DNA from: Deltaproteobacteria bacterium
GTDB taxonomy: Bacteria > Desulfobacterota > Desulfobacteria > Desulfobacterales > Desulfatirhabdiaceae
DNA length: 64,000 nt
Assembly (NCBI GenBank): GCA_016219185.1
Contig: JACRBZ010000001.1
Coordinates: 97,975-161,974, forward strand
Reading direction: 5' to 3'
Made by a program: the position numbers and the translations under genes. Shown in pieces: positions 1 to 9,900 of the stretch. The notes under the pieces were generated by a model that was not told where the DNA came from, did no database searches, and saw only the letters and a program-made list of their open reading frames with translations. Position 1 is the first letter of the stretch. Each line of letters opens with the position of its first letter.

Positions 1-1
1 C

Positions 2-874
2 GCTCACATGGCCGGAAAGTCTCTGATTTCCACCATGAGACACGGCAAGTTCGGCAATGTCGATTACAAGCTCGGCTTTATCATGATCATAGGAACTGTC
101 GGCGGGTTTGAAATCGGCGCTCAGATGGTCATGTGGATGGAGCGTCTCGGCAATGTGGAGAAAGTGGTGCGATATATTTATCTGGTGCTGCTTGTCCTGA
201 TCGCATGGACGGTTTTTGCTGATGTGGCAAAGAAAATGAAGAAGGATAGGGATGCAGTCAAGGCCGGAAGAGAGGTCGACGCCCTGAGCACCGGTATTGA
301 ATGGCATAAGACTTTCCATAAATTGAAGATCCCGCCCATGGTGAATTTAAGTGTCGCGGGTATCTATTGTTCAGCCTGGTTGCCGATTGGCGTAAGTTTT
401 ATGACCGGCTGGCTGGCCGGGATTCTGGGAATTGGCGGCGGTCTGATCCGCATGCCGGCCCTGATCTATTTGCTCGGTTGCCCCACGCACGTTGCGGTGG
501 GTACCGACCTTTTTGAGGTCATGATATCAGGCCTTTACGGTGCCGCTTCATATACGTTCAAGGGAAGAACCGAACTTGTGGCGGCCATCATCATGCTGAT
601 GGGTGCGGCTATCGGCGCGCAGATCGGCTCCGTGGCCACCAAGTACATCAAAGGCTATGGCATACGTGTTGCCTTTGGTCTGGCTGTAGTCGGCTGCGCG
701 CTTTCCATTCTTCTGAAGTTTATCGGCAAATGGTATCCGGATACTGCCACACTGATGGACAACTCGGCTACCGCGCTGATTCTGGGACTGGTTGCCGCCC
801 TTTCACTGTATATCATTATGGCATTCATTAAAGGTGCCAAGGCAGAGATCGCCGCGAAAAAGGCATTAGCTTGA
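2..874 (+). CDS. TSUP (TauE/SafE) family permease, 5'-truncated by window edge
   Basis: The reading frame is open from base 2 and runs to 874. The first Met in view (base 8) is probably internal, because the region after it (GKFGNVDYKLG) matches an internal stretch of the second TSUP permease at 55173-56228 (KYGQVDIKLG). Several hydrophobic segments and the glycine-rich GILGIGGGLI motif of TauE/SafE permeases are visible in the second half. TSUP proteins are membrane carriers for sulfite, sulfonates or other organic acids; the substrate here is not known. It is followed by a lipoprotein and two small membrane proteins on the same strand, probably one operon. The family call is firm; the N-terminal part lies outside the window. 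Confidence 0.9.
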   Translation, partial: AHMAGKSLISTMRHGKFGNVDYKLGFIMIIGTVGGFEIGAQMVMWMERLGNVEKVVRYIYLVLLVLIAWTVFADVAKKMKKDRDAVKAGREVDALSTGIEWHKTFHKLKIPPMVNLSVAGIYCSAWLPIGVSFMTGWLAGILGIGGGLIRMPALIYLLGCPTHVAVGTDLFEVMISGLYGAASYTFKGRTELVAAIIMLMGAAIGAQIGSVATKYIKGYGIRVAFGLAVVGCALSILLKFIGKWYPDTATLMDNSATALILGLVAALSLYIIMAFIKGAKAEIAAKKALA

Positions 875-917
875 ATTGCAGAAAATCAAATCTAAATACT
901 ATTCAAGGAGTCGATAT

Positions 918-1529
918 ATGATCAGAAAAATATTATGGACAATGATGACCGCAATCCTTTTGCCGATATTTCTTTTCGGGTGCACGGAGTTTGGCACGGT
1001 GGATCAGGGAAGGGCGATCGAATTTGACAAGGAAAAGGGGCTTGTCACCATCATTCGGGATGTTAAGCACGATGCCAAGAACCCGGATTACAGCTTTCTG
1101 CCGCCGGTAACCTATATGAAGCCCGTCGATCTCCAGGAAATGGGCGCGGACCCCAAGGCCGGCCATCGCATGAAACTGGACACCAAGAAAAAGCAGATTG
1201 TCATCTTTGACAAGGCCGCCCAAAATTTCAAGACCATTGACTATATCCCCGTTGACGAGCAGGAAAATATTGATCGAAAACACCCGCTGGTCTATGATAA
1301 CGCAACTGAAAAGGCCAAGAAATTCCCGGTGGTAGACAAAGACAAGAAACAGATCACCATCTATTCAGCGCGCCAGAAGTTGCTCGTTACGATCAGCGTG
1401 CCGGCCGAGTATTTTGCACTGCCGGATTATACCTGGGATTCCGGGGACGAGGTTCGGATTTATTATAAAGAACAGGGAAAGGCTTTACGGTTGATGAATA
1501 TCAGCAAGACGGACATTTTCAAGAAATAG
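918..1529 (+). CDS. Secreted lipoprotein of unknown function (possibly DUF4881-like)
   Basis: I chose ATG 918 because AAGGAG lies 7 bases upstream and the protein then begins with a classic lipoprotein signal: a charged start (MIRK), a hydrophobic stretch and a lipobox ending in FGC at about residue 20. About 180 residues follow with many Lys and Asp and no membrane segment, so the mature protein should be an anchored periplasmic or outer-membrane lipoprotein. It sits 43 bases after the TSUP gene. I recall similar lipoproteins beside TSUP genes in Desulfovibrio-type bacteria (DUF4881), but that match is from memory and not tested. Function unknown. Confidence 0.75.
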   Translation: MIRKILWTMMTAILLPIFLFGCTEFGTVDQGRAIEFDKEKGLVTIIRDVKHDAKNPDYSFLPPVTYMKPVDLQEMGADPKAGHRMKLDTKKKQIVIFDKAAQNFKTIDYIPVDEQENIDRKHPLVYDNATEKAKKFPVVDKDKKQITIYSARQKLLVTISVPAEYFALPDYTWDSGDEVRIYYKEQGKALRLMNISKTDIFKK

Positions 1530-1541
1530 CATCATTTAAAA

Positions 1542-1566
1542 CCGGACGGGGCCGAGTCCCGTCCGG
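1542..1566 (+). other. Strong GC hairpin between lipoprotein and small membrane gene
   Basis: CCGGACGGG at 1542-1550 pairs perfectly with CCCGTCCGG at 1558-1566. Only a weak T-rich stretch follows, so it may be an mRNA-stabilising or partially terminating hairpin rather than a full intrinsic terminator. Confidence 0.5.
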
Positions 1567-1592
1567 AACAGTTTGTTTGAAGGAGTCGTGAA

Positions 1593-1856
1593 ATGATAAA
1601 TGTGTTCAACAGCGATGCCGAAACAGATGCCACGGTACATAACGAATTGAACTTTAAACAGAAGCTCGTTGTCATCACCCTGGATGTGCTGCTTCTGGTT
1701 GAATTGTGCATTGCAATGTATTTTGCCAATCTGGCGCCGGAGGCTTTTACGCCAACCTTCGTAAAAACCTTCTTCAGCCTGCTTTTGCCGACCGTATTAA
1801 CCGGGCTGTTTTTTCTGCGCCGGTTTAAGACCAAAGCTGTAAGCACTGCCTCATGA
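1593..1856 (+). CDS. Small two-TM membrane protein, unknown function
   Basis: This is an 87-residue protein whose ATG is preceded by AAGGAGTCGTGA. The first 25 residues are polar. Two hydrophobic helices follow, around residues 27-45 and 58-76, and a short basic tail ends the protein. The next gene overlaps its stop codon by 4 bases, which suggests translational coupling. It belongs to the apparent TSUP-lipoprotein-membrane operon. I do not recognise the family. Confidence 0.65.
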   Translation: MINVFNSDAETDATVHNELNFKQKLVVITLDVLLLVELCIAMYFANLAPEAFTPTFVKTFFSLLLPTVLTGLFFLRRFKTKAVSTAS

Positions 1857-2644
1857 CCCCTGAGAATCTATGTATCCTTCGGAAGACGGCCGGCAGAGTC
1901 GGGGCCGTCTTTTGTATTTTGATTGCCATTGTCCTTCTGGATTCATTGATATCCAGGTTCGTATATGAATTCAACGTTTTTTACACCCAGGTGGATGGGC
2001 AATATGACCTGATCGGCGTCATGCCGGAGAAGTCGGAAAAGATGGAGGACCTCGTTGCGGAATCAGACTCCCCCGAAGTGGTTCTTGAATTCAGTGAAGT
2101 TTTTTCCGGTTTCTGGCTGGGCAATACGATGTGGCGGGGAAAGGTCCGGGTCTTTGCAAAGGCCATGCCGGGCGAGTATGTGATCAAGGTCCGGGACGCC
2201 AAAGATACGAAGATCAATCCAGCCCTGGTCTTTCTGGCCAAGGTTTATCCGGACGCACAGAGCTTGAGAAAAAGTCATGGCCCATATCTCGAACGCTATT
2301 ATGGCATTACAGCGGGATGGGCTGCGTCAATTCTTTTTCCGGGACTGGCCATTATTATGCTTTTCAATTATGGCGTTTCCAGTCGCCTTGAAAAGGCATT
2401 GGCAAACACCGGGCAGGCTGAGGTTTACATGGTCAAGCGTGCACCGGAGGGAATCCAGATTGCCTTTTCCCTGGGAAAAAGACAGGGCCTGAAAAGCGGT
2501 GAGCAGCTTGACATCTTAAATTCACACGGCTCGGCAGTGGGAGAGGCAGCAGTGCTCACCCCTGGCGATACGGATTCCATCGCAGCCGTCATCACAGCTT
2601 TGGACTTTGGACAAATCAGTAGTGTCCGGCGACGGCCTATCTGA
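1853..2644 (+). CDS. Membrane protein with large extracytoplasmic domain, unknown function
   Basis: This 263-residue protein begins inside the stop codon of the preceding small gene (ATGA overlap). It has one N-terminal membrane helix (about 15-35), a roughly 120-residue presumed periplasmic domain, a second hydrophobic segment near residues 150-172 and a cytoplasmic C-terminal domain of about 90 residues. The tail contains a small beta-rich stretch (GLKSGEQLDIL..GSAVGEAAVL) that resembles short domains of surface-layer or secretion proteins, but I cannot name a family. It is the last gene of the operon; an unrelated operon converges on it. Confidence 0.65.
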   Translation: MTPENLCILRKTAGRVGAVFCILIAIVLLDSLISRFVYEFNVFYTQVDGQYDLIGVMPEKSEKMEDLVAESDSPEVVLEFSEVFSGFWLGNTMWRGKVRVFAKAMPGEYVIKVRDAKDTKINPALVFLAKVYPDAQSLRKSHGPYLERYYGITAGWAASILFPGLAIIMLFNYGVSSRLEKALANTGQAEVYMVKRAPEGIQIAFSLGKRQGLKSGEQLDILNSHGSAVGEAAVLTPGDTDSIAAVITALDFGQISSVRRRPI

Positions 2645-2760
2645 AATAATCCCGCAAAATGGCTTTTTCTCTCTAACCCCCATGCCAGGGGCGGGCACAA
2701 CGAAGGATGAAAATTGATCATTTTCATATAAATCCCTCGTATCTCTGTGTTCTTAAAAAC

Positions 2761-3732
2761 TTAAACCGTAATCTTCCAACAGCGGTGGATTGTCTTCTTC
2801 TTGCTGGCGTAGTCCTCGGGAATGGTGATGGAAGTAATTTCCTTTGCATCTGATATTTCGAGCTGATCCAGGCGCGGCTCAAAATTCTGATGATTTGTCG
2901 AAAAGAAGATCGTGGCACCCGCTCTCATCACCGAAACAACGGCGGTAAGGAGCATGGGGTGATCCTCTGATATGTCAAAATCATGTGTTTTTTCCCGGCT
3001 TGTTGAAAAAGATGGCGGATCGACGACCGCAAGATCGAATGTTTCATGCTCACGTTTTGCTTTCTTGAGAAAATCAAATGTATCGGCTTGAACCAGCGTG
3101 TTTCCTTCTTCGCAAATTCCGTTGAGATTCATGTTCTCTCTGGCCCATCGAATCGCGGTTTCCGATCTGTCCACGGAAACCGTCCGGCACGCACCCCCCT
3201 TTGCCGCATAGCAGGAGAATGATCCGGTGTAGCAGTAGAGGTTCAGAAAATCCTTGCCCACAGCCATTTCTCTCACCAGTTGCCGTGTATTTCTGTGGTC
3301 TGAAAAAAGTCCGGTGTCCACGTAATCCCAAAGATTTACATAGAAGAAAAGATCTCTTTCCGAAACGATGATCTTTTGCTCCGTGTAATCGAGACGTTCA
3401 TACCTGCTTCCTTCCTGCCCCCCCATGAATCTTTCTTTGAGATGAACCTTTTCAGATGGAACATTCAACGCTTCGGCCACTGCCGCCCCCATCATCGGCA
3501 GCCATCCGGGAGTAGACTGTTTCCTCGTGTATTCGGCAATGACCAGATGGCCGGCATACCAGTCGACAGCAGCGCGTATTTCAGGGATGTCCCAGTCGTA
3601 AAGCCTGAACACTTCGATGTTCTGTGCGGCGTAACGCTTGCGAAGGTGCTTGAACCGCTTCTTAACCTTGTTTGCAAGCATCTGCGCCTGATTTTGATTT
3701 TTTTCCTGTAATTCAAATTCCTGAAGCGTCAT
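2761..3732 (-). CDS. RlmK/RlmI-like class I SAM-dependent rRNA methyltransferase
   Basis: The protein aligns by eye with the C-terminal half (RlmK, 23S rRNA m7G2069 methyltransferase) of E. coli RlmKL. It shows an RLYDWDIPEI stretch, a YVDTGLFSDHR motif, the SAM-binding motif NLYCYTGSFSCYAAKGGA and the catalytic-site motif DPPSFS. Here the domain stands alone, without the THUMP/RlmL half. ATG 3732 has a purine-rich upstream region; a TTG at 3756 that overlaps thiD by 10 bases is the alternative start. It is the last gene of the TPP-controlled operon, so it is probably co-transcribed with thiD although it has no thiamin role. The exact rRNA target is inferred from similarity. Confidence 0.8.
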   Translation of the reverse strand: MTLQEFELQEKNQNQAQMLANKVKKRFKHLRKRYAAQNIEVFRLYDWDIPEIRAAVDWYAGHLVIAEYTRKQSTPGWLPMMGAAVAEALNVPSEKVHLKERFMGGQEGSRYERLDYTEQKIIVSERDLFFYVNLWDYVDTGLFSDHRNTRQLVREMAVGKDFLNLYCYTGSFSCYAAKGGACRTVSVDRSETAIRWARENMNLNGICEEGNTLVQADTFDFLKKAKREHETFDLAVVDPPSFSTSREKTHDFDISEDHPMLLTAVVSVMRAGATIFFSTNHQNFEPRLDQLEISDAKEITSITIPEDYASKKKTIHRCWKITV

Positions 3733-3746
3733 GCTTTTTCTTTCTT

Positions 3747-4568
3747 TTATTTCCAATACCTATGGAAATGGTGGACAGGTCCGTGCCCGCTTCCAAGTTG
3801 ATAGGCAGCGCCGGCTTCCAGCGCTCCGGTGATATAGATTTTTGCCTGCAAGACGGCATCCTCAAGCGGATGACCTTTTGCCAGATGGGCGGCAATTGCA
3901 GCGGATAGCGTGCAACCGGTTCCATGGGTATTGCGGGTATCGATTCTTATCGATTCAAACCGTTTCAGTCGACCATCGTTGGCCGTGTATAGTAAATCCA
4001 GAATCCGATGGGACTTCCCGTGCCCGCCTTTCAGAACAACCGCCTGCGCGCCGAATGCGGATAGATTTTTGCATGCGGCTTCAAGCTGAGAACTGTCGGC
4101 CTCGAGCAGGGCCTCAACCGGTTGGTGCAGAAGCATGGCGGCTTCCGGCAAATTGGGCGTGATCACGGCTGCAATGGGAAAAAGAATGGTTTTTAAGGCA
4201 TCCACCGCATCGTCCCGAAGCAGTTTGTCTCCGCCGGTTGAGACCATTACCGGATCAACGACAATATTCGGGGTCCCGTAGTGTTTAAGTCGTTCCGCGA
4301 CGGTTGCAATCACTTCCGGAGAATGCAGCATGCCGATTTTTACGGCATCAACGCCGATATCTTCCATGATGGCATCAATCTGCAGCGAAATGAATTCCGG
4401 CAAAACCGGGTAAATGCCGGTCACTGCCTGCGTGTTTTGAGCGGTCAGGGCGCAGATCACGGACATGCCGTAACATCCCAGGGCGGAAAATGTCTTCAAA
4501 TCCGCCTGAATTCCCGCTCCGCCGCCGCTATCGGAGCCGGCAATGGTCAGAAGTCTGTAATACTTCAT
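3747..4568 (-). CDS. thiD: Hydroxymethylpyrimidine/phosphomethylpyrimidine kinase
   Basis: ThiD phosphorylates HMP and HMP-P to the pyrophosphate needed for thiamin phosphate synthesis. The 273-residue protein has the usual length and motifs: an N-terminal IAGSDSGGGAGIQADLKT, a DPVMVSTGG motif in the substrate pocket and the anion-hole motif GTGCTLSAAIA near the C-terminus. The ATG has GAAAGGAAG upstream. It follows thiM after 31 bases and belongs to the thiC-thiM-thiD unit. No thiE is seen next to it, so the coupling enzyme must lie elsewhere or be replaced. Confidence 0.96.
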   Translation of the reverse strand: MKYYRLLTIAGSDSGGGAGIQADLKTFSALGCYGMSVICALTAQNTQAVTGIYPVLPEFISLQIDAIMEDIGVDAVKIGMLHSPEVIATVAERLKHYGTPNIVVDPVMVSTGGDKLLRDDAVDALKTILFPIAAVITPNLPEAAMLLHQPVEALLEADSSQLEAACKNLSAFGAQAVVLKGGHGKSHRILDLLYTANDGRLKRFESIRIDTRNTHGTGCTLSAAIAAHLAKGHPLEDAVLQAKIYITGALEAGAAYQLGSGHGPVHHFHRYWK

Positions 4569-4599
4569 GGCCTTCCTTTCGCATGTTGGTTCTGGCCGT

Positions 4600-5403
4600 T
4601 CATGAAGTCAGCCTTATCCGCGTGGCGATGTCTGATTCCGTTAATGCGTAGAGCATATCGAGAAAATGGAGTTGCATGCTCCCCGGCCCCTTTGCCTGTA
4701 CCGCGGCCAATTCACCGGCGATTCCCATAACCACCATCGCGTGAACGGCCGCGGCAAACGCCGAGGTATTGACGCCGAGAAAAGCGCCGCAAAGCGCAGA
4801 AGCGGTACACCCCAGGCCCGTGACCCTCGGCATCATGGCATGACCGTTCTTTACCTTTGCAATGATACTGTGGGACACGATAATGTCGGTCTCACCGGTA
4901 ATGCAGACTACGGAGCCAGATCCCCTGCTTAATTCCTGTGCGACATCCACTGCGGATTCCGACCCCGAAAGACTGTCCACACCCTTGGTTTTTGAGCCTT
5001 TTTGCACGATTGCCATAATTTCGGAAGCATTCCCCCGGATGATGGCAACAGGCGCCACAGAAAGAAGTTGCATTGCCGTTTCCGTACGATATGGGGTTGC
5101 GCCTGCTCCCACCGGATCCAACACAATCGGCACATTACAGCTTTGAGCCTGAAGCATGGCTTTCTGCATGGATTGAATCCACTTTTCACTTAATGTTCCG
5201 ATGTTGATCACCAGCGCCTTGGCGATCCCGACCATATCACTGACTTCCTCCAGGGCATGCGCCATTACCGGAGATGCACCGATCGCAAGCAGGGCGTTGG
5301 CGGTCGTGTTCATGGCCACATAATTGGTAATGTTATGAACCAGCGGCGCCTGGTGACGAATTGCGAGCACATCGGACCAGACGGATTGTGCGGTTATCTT
5401 CAT
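4600..5403 (-). CDS. thiM: Hydroxyethylthiazole kinase
   Basis: ThiM salvages the thiazole moiety by phosphorylating 4-methyl-5-hydroxyethylthiazole. The 267-residue protein carries the family N-terminus (PLVHNITNYVAMN), the NIGTLS motif, the GNASEI stretch and the catalytic region VTGLGCTASALCGAF. AAAAGGGG lies upstream of its ATG. It sits between thiC and thiD under the same TPP riboswitch, so the operon combines de novo pyrimidine synthesis with thiazole salvage. Confidence 0.96.
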   Translation of the reverse strand: MKITAQSVWSDVLAIRHQAPLVHNITNYVAMNTTANALLAIGASPVMAHALEEVSDMVGIAKALVINIGTLSEKWIQSMQKAMLQAQSCNVPIVLDPVGAGATPYRTETAMQLLSVAPVAIIRGNASEIMAIVQKGSKTKGVDSLSGSESAVDVAQELSRGSGSVVCITGETDIIVSHSIIAKVKNGHAMMPRVTGLGCTASALCGAFLGVNTSAFAAAVHAMVVMGIAGELAAVQAKGPGSMQLHFLDMLYALTESDIATRIRLTS

Positions 5404-5421
5404 GCGAAAAATCCCCTTTTA

Positions 5422-6687
5422 CTAAAGACGCTTCATCGCGCACCATTCCCCGCACATGGTGCATGGCAAATCATTCTTGGCTCCCGGCGATGCTGTCCCG
5501 ACTTTTTCAAGGTAGCGGCTGAATTTGTTTTTATCGATGGACAGCCCCTCCTGGGCATCCCAGTCAAAACGCCTTCTTGCCTTTGACATCTCCAGGTTCC
5601 TGGCTATCGCATCGGGTCGTTTCCTGGCAAGATCCGCGGCAGCAGCGGCGATTTTGGATGCAATGACACCTTCGTGGACATCCTCAAGCGACGGCAGACG
5701 CAAATGCTCCGCGGGCGTCACATAACACAGAAAGTCCGCGCCGAACATCCCGGCCAAGGCCCCGCCGATGGCACCTGTTATATGATCGTATCCCGCGGCA
5801 TAGTCGATGACCAGCGGACCCAATACATAAAACGGCGCTCCGTCGCAGATCTCTTTTTCTTTTCTAATGTTTTCTTCTATCAGATTCAACGGAACATGCC
5901 CCGGCCCTTCAACCATCACCTGGACATTTGCAGAACGGCATCGCTGCACAAGCTCTCCGATGATTTCAAGCTCTCCGAACTGCGCCGCATCGTTGGCATC
6001 ATGCGTACAGCCGGGCCGCAGTCCGTCGCCGATGGACAGCGTGATATCATAGGCATTTGCCACGGCAAGGATTTCATCAAAATGCGCATACAGGAAACTT
6101 TCCTTTTTCTGATGTTTCATCCATTGGGCCATGATGGCCCCGCCGCGGCTGACCACGCCAAGGGTCCGCCTTTCAATCAAAGGCAGGTGCTTGCTTAATA
6201 ATCCGGCGTGAATGGTCATGAAATCAACGCCTTCCTCCGCCTGTTTTTCCACAATGCGCAAAAAATGCGAAAAGTTCAGCTTGTCCGTGGTATCCAATCC
6301 GATCATCGCGTCGTAAATCGGAACCGTTCCCAGGGTGATATCGAATTCTTCGATGATGCGTTTTCTGAATTCAGAACTATTCCCGGCAATGGACAGATCC
6401 ATGACCGCATCGGCACCGGCTGAAATCGCAGCCTTAAGCTTTTGAATTTCATTTTCATAATCACAGTTCGTCGGAGACGTACCGATATTGGCATTGATTT
6501 TCACGCGCGTATCCCTGCCAATGGCAACGGGAGTCAGCGCACCATGCCGATTGTTTCTCGGAACGACGACATGCCCCCTGATGATGCTTTGGATAAATTC
6601 TGACAGGTCGATACTTTCCGCTTCGGAAAGCTGTGAAACATGTGGCGGAACATTTCCTTTTTGCAGTACTTCGATGATCGTGCTCAT
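5422..6687 (-). CDS. thiC: Phosphomethylpyrimidine synthase (radical SAM ThiC, short form)
   Basis: ThiC converts aminoimidazole ribotide to HMP-P with a [4Fe-4S] cluster and SAM. ATG 6687 is preceded by AAAGGGAGGACC, giving about 421 residues, the short form common in anaerobes. Family motifs include INANIGTSP, MVEGPGHVP and DYAAGYDHITGAIGG, with Cys-rich tail CTMCGEWCAMKRL. The Cys spacing in the tail is CX2CX3C, one residue shorter than the CX2CX4C of E. coli-type ThiC. It is the first gene after the TPP riboswitch, and thiM and thiD follow closely. Confidence 0.96.
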   Translation of the reverse strand: MSTIIEVLQKGNVPPHVSQLSEAESIDLSEFIQSIIRGHVVVPRNNRHGALTPVAIGRDTRVKINANIGTSPTNCDYENEIQKLKAAISAGADAVMDLSIAGNSSEFRKRIIEEFDITLGTVPIYDAMIGLDTTDKLNFSHFLRIVEKQAEEGVDFMTIHAGLLSKHLPLIERRTLGVVSRGGAIMAQWMKHQKKESFLYAHFDEILAVANAYDITLSIGDGLRPGCTHDANDAAQFGELEIIGELVQRCRSANVQVMVEGPGHVPLNLIEENIRKEKEICDGAPFYVLGPLVIDYAAGYDHITGAIGGALAGMFGADFLCYVTPAEHLRLPSLEDVHEGVIASKIAAAAADLARKRPDAIARNLEMSKARRRFDWDAQEGLSIDKNKFSRYLEKVGTASPGAKNDLPCTMCGEWCAMKRL

Positions 6688-6710
6688 TGAGGTCCTCCCT
6701 TTCAAAACAA

Positions 6711-6750
6711 AAAAGCAGATGAACGCGTAAGAAACGTTTCACCTGCTTTA
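6711..6750 (-). terminator. Intrinsic terminator of the TPP riboswitch
   Basis: On the minus strand AAAGCAGGTGAA pairs with TTCATCTGCTTT, followed by a T run, between the TPP aptamer and the thiC ribosome binding site. This is the expected expression platform: TPP binding would favour the terminator and stop transcription before thiC. Confidence 0.85.
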
Positions 6751-6763
6751 GCGAAATTCTTCA

Positions 6764-6851
6764 TGTTTCCTTACGCTGGCATTATCCAGGTCAAGTTCAA
6801 GGGTTTATTCTCAGCCCGTTGCGCTATCTCATTGCCCGGGCACCCCTAACA
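6764..6851 (-). promoter_or_regulatory. TPP (THI-box) riboswitch aptamer
   Basis: Read on the minus strand, the segment contains the conserved THI-element blocks in order: TTAGGGGTGCC, GGGCTGAGA, ACCCTTGAACTTGACC and TGGATAATGCCAGCGTAAGG. It lies directly upstream of thiC and is followed by an intrinsic terminator, so it should switch off thiC-thiM-thiD when thiamin pyrophosphate is plentiful. Confidence 0.96.
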
Positions 6852-6952
6852 GTCACGGCTGTATTTCAGATTTATTGTATAAAATAGAGTACATCCGCAT
6901 TCCCTGTCAAATGATATTTTCGGGTTGGTGATGAACGGCTCCTTATCCCCGG

Positions 6953-9900
6953 TCATCTTTTTCCCAGATATTGTTTCAGATACCTTGCCGTATGCGATAG
7001 GGCCTTTTCCAGCATTTCCTCCGGGGAACCGTTTGCCACCACCTGCCCGCCGGCCTGTCCGCCTTCCGGGCCCAGATCAATGACAAGATCTGCTGCCAGA
7101 ATGATATCCAGATTGTGCTCGATGACCACCACCGTGTTTCCGTGATCCACCAGGGACTGCAACACCCGGACCAGCCGCTCCACATCCGAGGGGTGAAGCC
7201 CCGTGGATGGCTCATCCAGAACATATACCGTATGATCGGCGGATGCCTTGACCAGTTGATGGGCCAGCTTGATGCGCTGGGCTTCACCGCCAGAAAGCGT
7301 GGGACTCGGCTGACCCAGGCGCAAATACCCCAGACCGATGTCGCATACCAGGGACAGGGCCCGGCGGATGGCCGGAACCGGCGTAAAAAATGCCAGGGCT
7401 TCCTGAAACGTCATATCCAGGACTTCGGAAATGGTTTTTCCCTTGTACACAACCATCAGGGTTTCCGGATTAAACCGCTTTCCCTGGCAGACATCGCAGG
7501 GAACATAGACGTCCGGAAGGAAACTCATTTCGATCTTGTTGTGGCCCTGTCCCTTGCAGGCAGCGCAGCGGCCCTCCTCGACATTGAATGAGAACCTTCC
7601 GGGCAGATATCCCCGGGTTCTGGCGGCAGGGGTCAGGGCAAAAAGCTGGCGGATATCCGCATAGAATCCGACATAGGACGCCGGAACCGACCGGGGCGTT
7701 TTCCCGATGGGGCTGTGATCGACCTCCAGAATCCGTTTCACTGGCTCCAAGCCCCGAATGCTTCGGCACAGGCTTTCCGGAACCGGGCGTCCTTCAAGCA
7801 CGCAGCGGACGGCCGGAAACAGCGTTCCCTTCACCAGCGTGGATTTTCCGGAACCCGAGACCCCGGTCACGGCAATCAGGGTATTCAGCGGAAATTCCAT
7901 ATCGATGGACTTGAGGTTGTTCAGGCAGGCGCCTTGAATCTCAACCCGCGGCTGGTCCCGAAAACGCCTCAGGCGGCTGGTCATGACATGGGTCTTTTGC
8001 TTCAGATATTTTCCGGTAAGTGAGCTTTCGGTGTTTTTGATGAATTCCGGGGTTCCCGAAGCCACAATCCTGCCCCCGTCCCTGCCCGCACCGGGTCCAA
8101 GGTCGATGAGGGTATCGGCTTGGCGGATGGTTTCTTCGTCATGTTCCACGACCAGGACCGTATTACCCCGATCCCGCAGGGTTTTCAGGGCATGGATCAG
8201 AATTCCGCTGTCCCGGGGGTGAAGCCCGATGGTCGGCTCATCCAGGATATAGAGGATTCCGGTGAGATTGGACCCGAGCTGTGCGGCAAGCCTGACCCGC
8301 TGCGCTTCCCCGCCGGAGAGGGTATCCCCGCTTCTTCCCAGGGAGAGGTAAGAGAGCCCCAACTGGTTCAAAAGGACCAGGCGCGACAGGATTTCGGATA
8401 TGACCGGTTCGGCAACGGGCTTTTCCGCATCGCCGAACGATAAGCCCTTGATCATGCTCTCAAGCTGCCCGGCGGTTGCCTGCATCAGCTCCCATATCGA
8501 AAACCCGCCAATGGTTACGGACAGGGCCAGGGGCTTCAGTCGGCTGCCCAGGCACCGGGGACAAACGCTGCGCCTGCCATCTTCCGGAGCTTCGATCTGC
8601 CCCAGTCCCCCGCAGGTCGCGCACGCCCCCTGGGGACTGTTGAAGGAAAAAAGCCTGGGGTCCAGGGCTTCCAGCCCGGTTCCACAGGTCGGGCAAACCC
8701 CCTTCAGACTGAAAACCGTTTCATTTCCGAAGGCTTCAACCACCGTAAAACTGCCGTTTCCCTCCAAAAGCGCCGCATCCAGCAAGGGAGTCAACAGCTC
8801 CGGATTCAACCCGCCGGAAGACCACTGCCCGGTTTCCAGCTCGATGGTGTGTTCGTGATAGCGGCTGAGCGCCATATCGGGCTGAATCCTTGTCCATGCA
8901 CCGTCGATCTTGGCGCGATTGATCCCGCTTTTCAGCGCCCTTGAGAGCACATCCTTGTGAAATCCTTTCCTGCCGCTCACCTTAGGCGTCAGGATGGATG
9001 CGGACACGCCGGAATACCGCCGCAGGATCTCATCGAAAATGGCCTTGCGGGTCTGGGTCACCATCCTTTTGCCGCATCCCGGGCAGTGGCGATCTCCGAG
9101 CTTGCTGAATAAAAGCCTTAAAAAATGATAGATCTCAGTCAGGGTTGCAACCGTGGATCTGCGGCTGGAATGGCTGATGCGCTGCTCGATGGCCACTGTC
9201 GGGGAAAGCCCGGTGATCCGGTCCACGTCCGGGCGCTCCAGAATGGTCATGTACTGGCGGACATATGGGGCCAGGCTCTCCAGATACCGACGCTGGCCTT
9301 CGGCAAACAGGACATCAAAGGCAAGGGAGGACTTTCCCGACCCGGATACGCCGGTCATCACGACAAGCTCATTGCGGGGAATGGTTGCGGTGACATTTTT
9401 CAGATTATGCTCCCGGGCACCGCTGACGACAATGGACCCACCCCAGGCAGCAGCCGGCTCTGAAACCGCGGCGGGAATCGTCGACATTTCTCCGGGCTTA
9501 CCGGGTCTGAGGTATTCGCGCAGAAATCTGCCGGTATGCGACTGGCCGCACACCGAAACCGATTCTGGCGTTCCCGAGACCACCACGGTTCCGCCGGCAT
9601 CCCCGCCTTCCGGTCCCAGATCGATCACCCAGTCGGCGGTCTTGATCACATCCAGGTTATGCTCGATCACCAGGACCGTATGACCTTTTGCCGTGAGGCG
9701 CTGAAACACTTCAAGAAGCCGTTCGATATCCTGGAAATGCAGTCCCGTGGTGGGTTCATCCAGGATGAAGAGCCGGCTGCGGGTCCCGGTTTCCTGTAAA
9801 AACCGGGAAAGCTTCAGGCGCTGGGCCTCCCCGCCGGAGAGCGTGTTCAGGGGCTGGCCGAGCCTCAGATACCCCAGACCGACATCCGATAGTAAAGCCA